Positions 1 through 9,224 of a DNA stretch of 64,000 nt are shown piece by piece. Every line of letters begins with the position of its first letter. Position 1 is the first letter of the stretch. The translations under genes and the position numbers were made by a program. The stretch spans positions 124,001 through 188,000 of the forward strand of contig NZ_JAIVEM010000088.1 in NCBI RefSeq assembly GCF_020404765.1, in the 5' to 3' direction. This DNA is from Paenibacillus sp. BJ-4. Its GTDB lineage: Bacteria > Bacillota > Bacilli > Paenibacillales > Paenibacillaceae. Under the pieces are notes generated by a model. The model searched no databases and was not told the DNA's origin. It saw only the letters and a program-made list of their open reading frames with translations.

Positions 1-201
1 CCTGTCTCTCTACAATTGAATCTCAAAACCAGCCAAACAACAGTGAACGGTAAACCTGTGGATCTTACCAACCCTCCTTTCACTGTGAACGGTATTGCCT
101 ATCTTCCTCTGCGCTTAATCAGCGAGACGTTAGGGGCCAAGGTAGATTGGATACAAAAGGAAGGTACTATCACCATCACGACCGTCACCACGACGAAATA
201 A
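1..201 (+). CDS. C-terminal end of a copper-amine-oxidase-N-domain-like protein (5' partial)
   Basis: The frame is open from the first base, so the start lies outside the window. The visible 66 residues contain VNGKPVDLTNPPFTVNG and IAYLPLRLISETLGAKVDW, the typical repeat of the copper amine oxidase N-terminal-like domain (short beta segments, then 'LPLR.ISE.LGA.V.W'). In Paenibacillus and other Firmicutes this domain usually sits in secreted or wall-associated proteins. No catalytic part is visible, so the role of the whole protein cannot be stated. It ends in a Thr-rich tail and is followed by a terminator. Confidence 0.75.
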   Translation, partial: PVSLQLNLKTSQTTVNGKPVDLTNPPFTVNGIAYLPLRLISETLGAKVDWIQKEGTITITTVTTTK

Positions 202-258
202 GAAGATTAACCAGGAGAATATACTAACCAAATCAGATCCAGCAGATCTCCATAAAAC

Positions 259-305
259 GAACCAGTCGAAACCTATATTATGTTTGGGCTGGTTCTTTAT
301 TGCTT
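259..305 (+). terminator. Rho-independent terminator after the first gene
   Basis: GAACCAG (259-265) pairs with CTGGTTC (289-295), with an inner AAAC/GTTT pairing, followed by a T-rich stretch. It fits the end of the rightward partial gene. Confidence 0.6.
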
Positions 306-332
306 TATTAAGGTCTTTTGCAGGCTACATAC

Positions 333-569
333 TCACCCGTTTTGATTGATGCTCGCAATTTCCTTAAAGCTTTCATCACTTTTCAGAGGACATGACAATT
401 CATTGCAGCGTAGAATCTTGCCGTCTTTAAATTCAAAAATGGCAATCAGCTCGACCTGCCCCTGTTTTCCATCTTTTTTTGTAATATCTACGGTATAGCG
501 TAAAGTTGCAGTTTGTAGCTCGTCATTATACATTTGGGTTAGAAATACTTTTACCTCTGCTCTGTTCAA
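333..569 (-). CDS. Short NTF2/SnoaL-like protein
   Basis: About 78 residues with the C-terminal pattern of SnoaL/NTF2-like cone-shaped folds (VKVFLTQMY..., then YTVDITKKDG and IAIFEFKDGKI). The usual N-terminal half of the fold is absent, so this is a truncated or minimal member with no assignable substrate. A GTG at 576-578 directly abuts GGAG, whereas the TTG at 567-569 has that GGAG at normal distance, so I prefer the TTG. It lies about 20 bp downstream of a MarR-type regulator on the same strand and is probably co-transcribed with it. Confidence 0.5.
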   Translation of the reverse strand: MNRAEVKVFLTQMYNDELQTATLRYTVDITKKDGKQGQVELIAIFEFKDGKILRCNELSCPLKSDESFKEIASINQNG

Positions 570-587
570 TGTGCTCACTCCATATCT

Positions 588-1057
588 TTACAGTAGTTGG
601 GACCATGCATGAAGAAACCGGATGACTACGTCTAATTCATCTTCCGAAAAGGCATCAAATAATTGTTCATATTGTTCCTTTAATTGTTATGCATCTGATC
701 ATGTACAGCCGCCAGCTGCCTACCTTTATCCGTTACGTCATAATATAATTCTTTCTGATTGTCCGATTTTTTGGACGTCAATAATAATTGATGTTCAACT
801 AGAATATTCACGGCTTTGGTGACCGCCGGTTTGGAAACATGCAGTTCAGCAGCCAATGATGCGTTATTCATACCGCACTGATTGCTATTGACCAGCGAAA
901 GTATATGAAGCTGGGTAATCGTCCATCTTCGTTTTTCTCTCATCACGTCTTCTGTTAGAGCCTCTAGCAAAGCTTGACGCTTCTGTGTACTTCTCTCTCT
1001 CGCCAATAGAAAATGTTGAACTGCCTCAAAGGTAAGTTCGTGTTTTGGACGCTTCAT
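588..1057 (-). pseudogene. MarR-family regulator, frameshifted near its 3' end
   Basis: The first 125 codons encode a winged-helix MarR repressor (WTITQLHILSLV, then ASLAAELHVSKPAVTKAVNIL as recognition helix and wing). The reading frame stops at 680. A -1 shift at about 687 restores a typical MarR C-terminal dimerisation helix (QLKEQYEQLFDAFSEDELD) ending at 588, which gives 156 residues, a usual length for the family. Adding one A to the AA run after ATGCAT would repair it. The protein may therefore be intact, with the break being an assembly error. Two MarR-type palindromes lie just upstream, which suggests autoregulation. Confidence 0.75.
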
Positions 1058-1074
1058 AGTACCTCTCCCTTTTT

Positions 1075-1110
1075 GTTAACCGGTTAGTAAAAATAGTTTA
1101 CTGGTTAACA
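1075..1110. promoter_or_regulatory. Tandem MarR-type operators
   Basis: TAACCGGTTA (1077-1086) is a perfect 10-bp palindrome. GTTTACTGGTTAAC (1096-1109) is a near palindrome of the same motif. Both sit directly upstream of the leftward MarR gene, the expected place for autorepression. That this regulator binds them is inference. Confidence 0.6.
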
Positions 1111-1174
1111 AAATAATTGTCGATATGGTGCCTTATGCTGAAACCAGCGTATCTTGGCAAAATTCCTGATCCAA

Positions 1175-1224
1175 CAAAAAAAGCACCCCACTCACGGCTA
1201 TACTGCCCATGTAGTGAAGTGCTT
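1175..1224 (-). terminator. Terminator of the siderophore-binding lipoprotein gene
   Basis: AAGCAC (1181-1186) pairs with GTGCTT (1219-1224), with inner CACT/AGTG. Read leftward it is followed by a run of T, and it lies just downstream of the lipoprotein stop codon. Confidence 0.7.
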
Positions 1225-1243
1225 ACGAATGTAAGTAGATCGT

Positions 1244-2239
1244 TTACTTAATTTTATCTTTATTCTCTTTTTCTCTTTCAACCAGCATATCCACGATCAT
1301 ATCAATCTGTCCGGTAATAGCGATCGGATCATAACGATAATACGTATCAAAATCGTTAAAGAATACTCTATTATTCTTCACCGCAGGCAGGTTCCCCCAG
1401 ACAGCGGATGACTTCAGTTGCTTAAGCGCGTCACCCTTTTTCTCCGGATCATAGGTCGTCAGGAACATATAATCTGCGTCATATTGCGGCAGTACCTCCA
1501 TCGAAAGCTGTATAGTTTGTTCCTTGGAGTTAGCTGTCTTCTTCGGCATGTTCAGCTTGAGCGCATTGTAGACAGCTTGTCCACCCCGACCCGCATTATC
1601 TCCAAATATCCAAAGTGCATTCTTGTCCGTCAGCTCATACAGGCCGAAGGTTGCCTTTTCGTCAATAACGCCTTTAAGACGTGCGCGGCCTTCAGCAGCT
1701 TTTTTGTCAAATGCAGCGATAAATTGCTCTGCCTTCTCTTTCTCCCCGGTGATGTCACCGAACAGCTTGACTGTATCGTATATATTAGTCGTCGTTCCGT
1801 ACGGAATATACAGGGTAGGTGCGATTTTAGACAACGCCTCATAGTTCGTATCCTTCATAACCACGATCAGATCGGGTTTGAGTTCCAGCGTCTTCTCCAA
1901 ATTGGTCGGGTCGCCGACTTCTTGGGTCCCTTTTTTCTTCAGCAAATCCGTCAGAAAAGGATTTTGAAACGCAGTCGGTTCCACACCCACCACGTTAGCT
2001 CCTACGGACAATAATTCCCCACCGTAAAAATCGGTTACAATGCGCTGCGGTTTGACGGGAATTTGAATATCCCCTTTTACCGTTTTAAAGCTTCTCGTCT
2101 CAGCCAAAGTTGGCTCTTTCTTATCCCCTGGAGCTGGAGCGGAATTACTTCCATTACTGCTTCCACTGCAAGCGCTAATGAATACAGACAATATAAGTAT
2201 CAAAGTAGTCAGCATAAAAAATGATTTTTTCTTCAACAT
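1244..2239 (-). CDS. Iron-siderophore ABC transporter substrate-binding lipoprotein (FhuD/FecB/BtuF family)
   Basis: 331 residues. The N-terminus is a lipoprotein signal with lipobox LSVFISAC at about 17-24, so the mature protein is anchored to the outer face of the membrane. The body has the helical-backbone periplasmic-binding fold of class III binding proteins: a 'PQRIV...YGGELLSVGANVVGV' start, 'LKPDLIVV' after about 110 residues, and a C-terminal lobe with 'LPAVKNNRVFFNDFD'. The role is capture of a ferric siderophore for an ABC importer. No permease or ATPase gene is nearby, so it must use components encoded elsewhere. A near-consensus Fur box lies just upstream, which makes iron repression very likely. 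The exact siderophore cannot be read from the sequence. Confidence 0.88.
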   Translation of the reverse strand: MLKKKSFFMLTTLILILSVFISACSGSSNGSNSAPAPGDKKEPTLAETRSFKTVKGDIQIPVKPQRIVTDFYGGELLSVGANVVGVEPTAFQNPFLTDLLKKKGTQEVGDPTNLEKTLELKPDLIVVMKDTNYEALSKIAPTLYIPYGTTTNIYDTVKLFGDITGEKEKAEQFIAAFDKKAAEGRARLKGVIDEKATFGLYELTDKNALWIFGDNAGRGGQAVYNALKLNMPKKTANSKEQTIQLSMEVLPQYDADYMFLTTYDPEKKGDALKQLKSSAVWGNLPAVKNNRVFFNDFDTYYRYDPIAITGQIDMIVDMLVEREKENKDKIK

Positions 2240-2282
2240 ATTAGCCCCCTATGTAATATGGAAATAGCCTTATATCAATCAT

Positions 2283-2301
2283 GATAATGATTATCAATAT
2301 C
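2283..2301. promoter_or_regulatory. Fur box
   Basis: GATAATGATTATCAATATC matches the 19-bp Fur consensus GATAATGATAATCATTATC at 17 of 19 positions. It sits about 45 bp upstream of the start of the siderophore-binding protein gene. Confidence 0.85.
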
Positions 2302-2449
2302 GTAAGAAATATATCAGGCTGCCTTCCTGCTGTCAACTAAAATTGATAACATAGCCTAACTGGAATAGAGCCGTTTTCACAGTAGGTAAAAGGGAAAAGA
2401 CCTGCCAAATGTATGACAAGTCTTTTGTGGTGAGGTCTGTCTCAGCGCG

Positions 2450-2842
2450 CTACAAATTGGGGCTCGGATGTTGAAGGAGACTGTCTGTTGGACGTTGCTT
2501 GGCTTTATAATCTTCTCCCCAGTCCTTCATCAGGTTAATAATCGGGATAAGCGTTCTTCCAAATTCAGTTAGGGAGTATTCGACTTTGGGCGGAACCTGT
2601 TGGTAAACCTCCCGATGAACTACACCGTCCTCTTCCAGCTCACGTAATTGGAGTGTCAGCATACGCTGTGTAATTCCCGGGCAAATACGCCGAAAATCAC
2701 TAAACCGCTTTGTTCCATACATCAGATGATATAAAATAACTCCTTTCCACTTGCCCCCAATCACGTCCAGCGTGTACTCTACAGGACAAGCCTGATCATT
2801 TCCAGCGGGACATTCCCCAAAGCCGCCCTTCCGATTGCGCAT
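2450..2842 (-). CDS. HxlR-family (DUF24) redox-type regulator
   Basis: 130 residues from the ATG at 2842, which has a strong GGGGGGAG ribosome site. A longer frame upstream lacks one. The winged-helix HxlR core is plain: CPVEYTLDVIGGKWK at about 19-33, ILYHLMYGTKRFSDFRR, then ITQRMLTLQLRELEEDGVV and the wing with PPKVEYSLTEFG. Cysteines at about 11 and 19 precede the first helix, where the thiol sensors YodB and HypR of Bacillus carry their reactive Cys. It is divergent from a nitroreductase, the same pairing as known YodB/HypR regulons, so it probably controls that gene in response to electrophile or disulfide stress. The inducer is not visible. Confidence 0.85.
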   Translation of the reverse strand: MRNRKGGFGECPAGNDQACPVEYTLDVIGGKWKGVILYHLMYGTKRFSDFRRICPGITQRMLTLQLRELEEDGVVHREVYQQVPPKVEYSLTEFGRTLIPIINLMKDWGEDYKAKQRPTDSLLQHPSPNL

Positions 2843-2987
2843 AGGTGATTCTCCCCCCTTGGTATCATTTTGTATACTACAGCACATTAATGTGCGTACT
2901 TCAAAAACAATCATGCATATTCTAATATTAAGCATGTAACTCAGTAAGCGTCAATTCCAATCCATATCTATAAGGAGTGTAAAAACA

Positions 2988-3662
2988 ATGGAAACCTTAA
3001 CAACCACTAAACATCAAATCTTATCCGCATATGAGTTCAGACATGCAACCAAGGAATTTGATCGTCATAAAAAAATTAGCGATTCCGACTTCGATTTTAT
3101 TCTTGAAACAGGTCGTTTATCCCCGAGTTCATTTGGCTTTGAACCCTGGAAGTTCGTTGTCGTCCAAAGTCAAGCTATGCGCGAGAAGCTGCTGCCTTAC
3201 TCTTGGGGAGCCCAAAAACAGTTGCCAACAGCAAGCCATTTTGTACTCATTCTCTCCAGACTGCCTAAAGATATGGTAGCCTCATCCGATTACATCAAGG
3301 ATATGATGGAAAACGTACAGCAATTACCTGCTGAAGTTATGCAAGGCAAAGAGAAAGTATATGACGCCTTCCTGAAATCAGATTTTGAGCTGGAAGAAAA
3401 TGAAAGAGCGATGTTCGAGTGGGCCTGCCGACAAACCTACATCGCATTGGGTAATATGATGACAGCCGCAGCACAAATCGGAATCGACTCTTGTCCAATC
3501 GAAGGCTTTAATAAACAAGAGATCGAACGTATCCTCTCTAAAGAAGGCATCATGGACGCCGAGCATTTCGGTATTTCCTGCATGGTGGCTTTTGGATACC
3601 GTCTGAATGAGCCACGCGGAAAAAACCGGCGACCTGTAGATCAAGTTATTGAATGGGTATAA
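2988..3662 (+). CDS. NAD(P)H-dependent nitroreductase (YfkO/NfsB type)
   Basis: 224 residues, the usual size of the family, with an AAGGAG ribosome site before ATG 2988. Nitroreductase signatures are present: an FMN-phosphate-binding 'YEFRHATKEFD' near the N-terminus, 'GRLSPSSFGFEPWKFVVV' at about 44-61, 'ACRQTYIALGNMMTAAAQIGIDSCPIEGF' at about 146-174, and a C-terminal 'GYRLNEPRGKNRRP'. It should be a soluble flavoenzyme reducing nitro- or quinone-like compounds. It is divergently transcribed from an HxlR regulator and resembles the Bacillus hypR-yfkO (hypO) pair, which suggests a role in oxidative or electrophile stress. Confidence 0.88.
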   Translation: METLTTTKHQILSAYEFRHATKEFDRHKKISDSDFDFILETGRLSPSSFGFEPWKFVVVQSQAMREKLLPYSWGAQKQLPTASHFVLILSRLPKDMVASSDYIKDMMENVQQLPAEVMQGKEKVYDAFLKSDFELEENERAMFEWACRQTYIALGNMMTAAAQIGIDSCPIEGFNKQEIERILSKEGIMDAEHFGISCMVAFGYRLNEPRGKNRRPVDQVIEWV

Positions 3663-3729
3663 CCAGATCAGCCTCATATGGCCGACCATGGAAAGATTAT
3701 TGAGTATCTCATAAGCGAGTAGTCAAAAA

Positions 3730-3760
3730 AAGAACCGAAAGCCATATGCTCTCGGTTCTT
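3730..3760. terminator. Bidirectional terminator
   Basis: AAGAACCGA (3730-3738) pairs perfectly with TCGGTTCTT (3752-3760), with A-rich and T-rich flanks. It separates the rightward nitroreductase gene from the convergent SLH gene. Confidence 0.8.
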
Positions 3761-3801
3761 TTACATATACCTCAAATCCTAAAAGCGATCATTCCAAACG
3801 C

Positions 3802-6669
3802 TTACTGATAGTTCACTTCTTCAGCGAAGTAAATCTGCTTCAAACGATCCTTTACGCGCTGAATTTCCTCTGCTGTTAACGGGGCCGTAGGATCTAGCTT
3901 GAAGTTCCTTCCGGTAACATAGCTTACATCCGTGTTCCTATCCAGGTTGTAGGGCATCTTTGGAATCGGATTTCGGGTATAATCGGTAAAATCAATAATG
4001 GACCATGCCGCATCCCCATCCTCTTTGGATAAAATAATCCGCTGTGAGGCGTTTTCGGTCCATAGGTAGCGCAGATTGGCTGGTGAATTATTGGAGTCCA
4101 TCACCGTCTTAATGCCGGAGCCTCTAAACATGAGCGTAAATTCCGTATGATCGTTATTCGATCCAGCTAACGATTCATAAATCTGTTTCAGCCCGTCCAC
4201 TCCCACAATCTCGACCTCACGGTCAACAGGGAAGTGATTCACAAAGCTATCCCATATTTGAGACATGTTATGGTTTTTGGCAAGCCAGTTGATGTCCAAA
4301 ATAATGGACATGTAGTTTACCGTATTTAAACGTTGATACGGGTTATCTAAATATTGCTGTGCTATATACAGTTGTGGTGCCGCATCCGTTTCAGTCACAT
4401 ATGGGTCACCTGGATGGAGAGTCCAGCGTGAGGAATTTTTTGTATAGCGTGATCCAATCGGATCAATCGTAATCGAGTTCATAAATACGATACCGCTATT
4501 ATCTGTAATCCCCTGCGCGGGAACAATCGGATTATCCTTATTGGACCAGTAAGGCATCAAAGGTGAACCCTCACCATACATGTTGTTAACATTATACTGT
4601 GTAGCCGACCAACCCATAGCTGAAGTGATTTTAAAATGATCTTTAAGCCATTGGGCCTGCTCAGGATTTACCGTAAAGCCGGTCAATGATTTAGGCAGAT
4701 ATTTCCGATACTGGTCTGTATCCATGCTTTCAAACACCGAAGGTGATCCCAACGAACCGGATTGGTGCAGCTCATTGAGTGCATTATAACGATACATATA
4801 CAACCACTCGTTCATCCGTGCTTCCCATTCAGGAAGCCCATACAGGTTATTCGGATACCCATCCAAAATCCCCACTTCATCACCATACTGATCCACATAT
4901 TCCAAAACCTTTTTAAGCTGCGGGCGATTCGTTTCCACAAAAATAAATCTATTTTCCATAGCCCAGGTCACTTTTAGGTTGGGGCCAAAGTGATCCATCA
5001 GCAATTGACGTGCCTGCTCAATTTGCTCCACTGTGGTCGTACTGCCCGCATCTTTTCCCTGTAGCATCATTGAGATAGCAAAATATTGCTTTTTGCGTTC
5101 TCCCGGTACTACAGTTAACTCGGCATCGGATATGAAGTGAATTCCCTGAGATGGTGACTCAACCTCAATCTTGAATGGAATGACAGAGTTCACTGCAGGA
5201 ATCAGATGCAGATTCGCAATATGTCCATCCTCGTCAAATATCCCCTTGGGATCCTCTATTCGAAGTTTCAAATCTGACGGCAACAGGCCTGGAGCTATGA
5301 CCTCTCCCTTTGCATTCTGAAATACATAGGGCATGCTCCAGGTTGCAGGGTCTAAAGTAGTGGCCTGTGAAATGGTATACGTCGCCAAGTATACGGACCT
5401 GATTACACTTGGGTCCTCTACTGGAGGAGTCTTCCCTTTCACAATCAGCTTGGTCTGTGCTTTAAGCACATGATAGGGTTTAGCAATTGTGACTTCTATC
5501 TCTACCGGAATATAACCGTCAGCAGCAGGAATATTTTCGGGATGTACGATCTTCCCATATTCATCAAACACACCTAATGCATCACTAAAAGTGTAGGTGA
5601 CACTTGTGACGCTGGCATTGGGAATACTCACCAAGTGTCCTTCCTTGTAGAGATCAAAGGACAGCTGATAAGAAGGATACGTTTCCGGTTGATTTACCAA
5701 CTCTGGCGCCTTGATGACTACCTCATCCACTACAAAATCCGTCGAATGATCTGGTGGAAGCACAGGTGGTGTCACGGGCGGCTTGGGACTAGGCTCTGGT
5801 CGTATAACTGGCGGTTCCGGCTTCGGTTCTGTTGGTGTTACCGGAGATACCGGTGGATCGGGTCTTGGACTATGGCTTTTGGGCTCTTCGATCTCCGGAT
5901 TCGCACGCTGGTGACTAATTTCCGGCGCCAGGTCGACCACGATCTTCTTCGATTCCGGTGGACTGGCTGGCGGATTCGTCGTTGCAGCTCCATTTCCTAA
6001 TGACTCCAGCAAACGCTTAGCCCGTTCTCTCAGACCATCACCGCCCAGCCATATCCGATAAGCAACCAATGTAGCATCCTGCCGTCTCACAGACGCTTTG
6101 GGATGGAAATAATGATTCGTATCCCCCTCGATCAGTTCCAACCGTTCCATCAGCCATACGCTCGTTTGTGCATAGTTTGAAATATCAGACTGATCCACAA
6201 AACTGGATATACCGGAAGCTCGGGTATCTTCAGAAACACCGAAATACCTGGCATACCAAACCGCCATATCCTGACGAGTCATATTGTGCTTTGCACCAAA
6301 TAACTGGTCACCAATTCCTTTGGTAATGTTCTCTGCCTGCAAGGTCTGCACATAAGGAAGAGCCCAGGGAGACACATCACGAAAAGAAGTAACGTCTTTG
6401 CCATTCGATGTTCTTTTTAAGGATTTAGCGAATATGCTAGCCCATTCCTGCCGCGAAATAAAATGAATAGGTCGAAAGCTACCATCCTGATAACCAGTAA
6501 CATAACCTTGAGCAGCCATAGCCTCAATTGCATCAGCTGCGTAGGAATGTTCAATATCGTTAAAAGCCCTGTCTGCAAAAACAGGCACAGTATGTATACA
6601 GAACAACCAGACAGCCAGTAAACCAGCCATGTAATGCCTAATTCGTATTAACTTTTTTTCACATTTCAT
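3802..6669 (-). CDS. S-layer-anchored exoprotein with three SLH domains and a large C-terminal domain of unknown function
   Basis: 955 residues. A signal peptide ends near residue 32 (HTVPVFA). Three SLH repeats follow at about 33-205 (FNDIEHSYAADAIEAMAAQG, then SFRDVSPWALPYVQTL and SFVDQSDISNYAQTSVWLM), which bind pyruvylated wall polymer. Next come a Pro-rich spacer at about 260-310 (PPVSPVTPTEPKPEPP) and two Ig-like beta modules at about 310-530. The last 420 residues contain ISMMLQGKDAG, MENRFIFVETNRPQLKK, DEVGILDGYPNNLYG and a run of Trp/Tyr-rich segments. This part looks like a polysaccharide-deacetylase or glycosidase-like barrel of the DUF3863/DUF3864 type. That comparison is from memory and weak. 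It is monocistronic and probably acts on surface or external polysaccharide. Confidence 0.8.
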   Translation of the reverse strand: MKCEKKLIRIRHYMAGLLAVWLFCIHTVPVFADRAFNDIEHSYAADAIEAMAAQGYVTGYQDGSFRPIHFISRQEWASIFAKSLKRTSNGKDVTSFRDVSPWALPYVQTLQAENITKGIGDQLFGAKHNMTRQDMAVWYARYFGVSEDTRASGISSFVDQSDISNYAQTSVWLMERLELIEGDTNHYFHPKASVRRQDATLVAYRIWLGGDGLRERAKRLLESLGNGAATTNPPASPPESKKIVVDLAPEISHQRANPEIEEPKSHSPRPDPPVSPVTPTEPKPEPPVIRPEPSPKPPVTPPVLPPDHSTDFVVDEVVIKAPELVNQPETYPSYQLSFDLYKEGHLVSIPNASVTSVTYTFSDALGVFDEYGKIVHPENIPAADGYIPVEIEVTIAKPYHVLKAQTKLIVKGKTPPVEDPSVIRSVYLATYTISQATTLDPATWSMPYVFQNAKGEVIAPGLLPSDLKLRIEDPKGIFDEDGHIANLHLIPAVNSVIPFKIEVESPSQGIHFISDAELTVVPGERKKQYFAISMMLQGKDAGSTTTVEQIEQARQLLMDHFGPNLKVTWAMENRFIFVETNRPQLKKVLEYVDQYGDEVGILDGYPNNLYGLPEWEARMNEWLYMYRYNALNELHQSGSLGSPSVFESMDTDQYRKYLPKSLTGFTVNPEQAQWLKDHFKITSAMGWSATQYNVNNMYGEGSPLMPYWSNKDNPIVPAQGITDNSGIVFMNSITIDPIGSRYTKNSSRWTLHPGDPYVTETDAAPQLYIAQQYLDNPYQRLNTVNYMSIILDINWLAKNHNMSQIWDSFVNHFPVDREVEIVGVDGLKQIYESLAGSNNDHTEFTLMFRGSGIKTVMDSNNSPANLRYLWTENASQRIILSKEDGDAAWSIIDFTDYTRNPIPKMPYNLDRNTDVSYVTGRNFKLDPTAPLTAEEIQRVKDRLKQIYFAEEVNYQ

Positions 6670-6992
6670 TACTTTAGATCCTTACACCTCCTCGATAGCA
6701 CTGAGTCACTTTTGCCTTGCACTCCTGTTTCGATTTTGAAAGTTATTTCTTTTTTTTCAAACGGATTTTCATTTCTATTAACACCAAACTGTATATACTT
6801 GAATATCGGTATAACAGCCCTAGGATTGAATAAAGCCAACAAAAAAAGTAGTTTTAGCAATACTGCTCGCACGCTCACTCAGCATGCTTTTAAAGCCGTA
6901 ATTCCCTATAACTTAACAATGGTTTTCATTGGTAATTAATTTGATCATCACCTTATTCGACTGCTACTTCAATTACGTATACAAATAAAATA
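6670..6992. other. Intergenic region upstream of the SLH gene
   Basis: No convincing gene. GGAGG and AAGGA precede the leftward SLH start, and the rest is AT-rich. Short open frames on both strands overlap each other, have poor starts and show no recognisable protein. Confidence 0.5.
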
Positions 6993-7046
6993 AGAGATAA
7001 CATGATGTATTGCGCTCAGGCATAGGGCGCACAAAATGTTATCTCT
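6993..7046 (-). terminator. Terminator of the secreted-protein gene at 7087-7785
   Basis: AGAGATAACAT (6993-7003) pairs perfectly with ATGTTATCTCT (7036-7046). The hairpin has an inner GCGC-type stem and A/T tracts on both sides, and it lies directly downstream of the leftward gene. Confidence 0.8.
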
Positions 7047-7086
7047 TCTTTTGTATGAAGTATATTTATTTTGATTCGATCATCTA

Positions 7087-7785
7087 TTAATCTGTATTGC
7101 TGGTACCCTTAAAAACATAATAATAACCCTCTGAAATTCCATCTTGCGGATAAGTTGCAGGATCTTCGCTGGTTACTTGACCTACAAGCTCCCGATTTGT
7201 AAACGTGTGAGGTCCTTCCTCTATTAACGCTTCAGCAGACATCCCACTGATAGGTCTCACGGTACTGGACCAGAATGTAACTAAATAGATATCGTCAGCA
7301 TTAAAATGAAAGCGTCCTTCACTTGGTGTCCCCTCATAAAACAGCTCGGACAAAGAAGTGGCTTCTGACCCTCTCATAAAAATTTGAATATCACTAGTTC
7401 CATTCCATCTATGAGGAATCCCGCCTCTGGGATTTACATACTCTACAACCTCAGGCTCCTGATCACGAATAAAATCAGTAACTGTAAATTTGTACACATC
7501 ATCCGTTATACTTTTGATTACAATTCCAGTTGTTTTTCCCGTTTTATAGCCGGTGAAATCTCCATACACATTTGGAGTTTGGCTTAAAGCGGCAAAAAAC
7601 CTTTCCTGATCCATATATTCGACTCTTCCAGGTACTGCAGTCAATCTATATGTCTTGCTTTCAGTGCCCTTGTACTTATCCCAAGTATACTCTGTAGCTG
7701 CATAAGAGACTCCAACGTTCCAGCCCACAGATGCCACCATGAGAATACCTATCATCAGTACTAATGGCCATTTTTTCAACATCAT
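7087..7785 (-). CDS. Secreted protein of unknown function
   Basis: 232 residues with a clear Sec signal peptide (LKKWPLVLMIGILMVASVG..., cleavage near VSYA-ATE at about 29-30). There is no membrane anchor, lipobox or wall-sorting motif, so it is probably released. The mature part is beta-rich and acidic, with segments such as VYKFTVTDFIRDQEPEVVEYVNPRGG and DDIYLVTFWSSTVRP. I do not recognise the family. Two adjacent ATG codons (7785 and 7782) are possible starts, and the second is better spaced from GAGG. It has its own terminator and is followed upstream by a separate lipoprotein gene on the same strand. Confidence 0.7.
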   Translation of the reverse strand: MMLKKWPLVLMIGILMVASVGWNVGVSYAATEYTWDKYKGTESKTYRLTAVPGRVEYMDQERFFAALSQTPNVYGDFTGYKTGKTTGIVIKSITDDVYKFTVTDFIRDQEPEVVEYVNPRGGIPHRWNGTSDIQIFMRGSEATSLSELFYEGTPSEGRFHFNADDIYLVTFWSSTVRPISGMSAEALIEEGPHTFTNRELVGQVTSEDPATYPQDGISEGYYYVFKGTSNTD

Positions 7786-7940
7786 ATCCTCAACCTCTTT
7801 TCTCCAAGTACACTCAAATCATTATTAGCATTATAGCTTTTCAACATTTATATTAACAGTTAAATATTAGAAGAAAATAAAATTCAAACATGAATACTTG
7901 GATAACGTATGAGTAGAGGGTTAAATTGAGTTGAATGATG

Positions 7941-8896
7941 CTATTTCCCTGTATTTTGCTGGTCCGTAGCTGCTCTGAGTCGTTTTTCCATTTGTGTAGA
8001 TACCATAATGTTCAACAAACCCATAAGATTATTTGTCTCATCTCTTGCTTTCTGATAGGCCGCAGCAAAGGCTTTTTCATTCGTAGCGGGATTTTTAATG
8101 TCGCTCAGTTTCTTCCACTCCGGCTTAACGCGTTGATCGTACATATCGTACAAACTGATATCTGTCGCTGTCTGTGCAACAGGCATCATAGACTCAAATT
8201 CCGAAGCAACCTTAAAGAACCCCAGCGCGTTTTGGACGGTTGGATCAGAGTAATTATGCGTCTTCATCGCATCTTGTAATATGAGCAACCCTTCCTTCGA
8301 CAAATAGAGAATTTTGACAAGCCCTCTTTCCGTGTTAGAGGTTTCCTCCCACTTCTTATAGGACTCACCGGGAGCAACTCCCCTTGTAAAATAAGTATAG
8401 GCCTCATGAATAAATTCATCCGTATTCAGGTGAATCGGCTCTCCTGTGTATAAATTGACGACAGAGTCACTGTAATTTGCAATGTTTATATGCTTTCCAG
8501 TTGGATCGGAAACCCGCCGAATCGGATGATCCGAAATTCGTACCAGTCCGTAACGATCCACAAAGGTAAGAAGCTGTTCCTGCGTCGTATTTAGCCTCAT
8601 TTCTCCTGCTTGCTGCTCGGGCTTTGTTTCCTCTTTAGCCACGTCTGAGTAGGTTTTTGTTTCGGCTTTTGCAGCTTTGTCCGTTGTACTGCTCGCCGTG
8701 GCGTCTACACTTGTCTGTCCCGTAGCATCAAGATCCACCTTAGGGGTCTGTGTAGCTGTGGCAGCTGTAGACGTAGCAGTAGTCGCTCCGGTCGTAGCTT
8801 CTCCTTCACTTTTTGCTTGGGGTCACCACATGCTGCCAGCATGGCAGTCAAACTAATTACAGCAGTCATCCATATAATGTACTTCTTCGCCCTCAT
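7941..8896 (-). pseudogene. Lipoprotein of unknown function, split by a frameshift
   Basis: The N-terminal frame (8896 down to 8705) gives a lipoprotein signal with lipobox AMLAAC at about 18-23. The C-terminal frame (8738 down to 7941) gives the body. They join if one base is added at the CAAAAAG run near 8814, yielding CGDPKQKSEGEATTGATTATS and a 318-residue protein. The region after the lipobox is a Thr/Ala-rich linker, and the helical body (FVDRYGLVRISDHPIRRV, then YTYFTRGVAPGESYKKWEET) matches no family I know. Because the break is one base in a homopolymer, the gene may be intact in reality. Confidence 0.65.
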
Positions 8897-9212
8897 CCGA
8901 TGTCTTCCTCATTTCTTATGTATCATTCTGTTATCCATACCTACAATAGACTCAGGTTCATCTTTTATCTTCGTAGTCCAATTGTATCTTCAATATTATG
9001 GAATTCATCTTATCAGAAATAAAAATGAGGGCATACTGGACCATACTCCTGATTATGTTTGGTTGTTTTCTATAGTAATTCGTTGTTTCCAGCATTTAAG
9101 ACATGTTTATCGCCCTGAAAATAGGCAAATTTCCTACTTGTGTTTATGTTCATTTGAAGTCCCACGGTCTGACCTTTAGTATATATAATACACTAGGCAT
9201 TATAAAGGAAGG
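8897..9212. other. Intergenic region between divergent genes
   Basis: AT-rich spacer between the leftward lipoprotein gene and a rightward small membrane protein gene. It should hold both promoters, but I could not assign a clear -35/-10 pair. No gene is supported. Confidence 0.4.
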
Positions 9213-9224
9213 GTGAACATATCT

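Noticed and set aside
6669..6939. Open frames on both strands upstream of the SLH gene
   Set aside because: They overlap each other, lack convincing ribosome sites and show no protein-like pattern; the region is the SLH gene leader.
9213..9224. GTG start for the DUF3953-like gene
   Set aside because: It overlaps the AAGGAAGG ribosome site; ATG 9225 is properly spaced.
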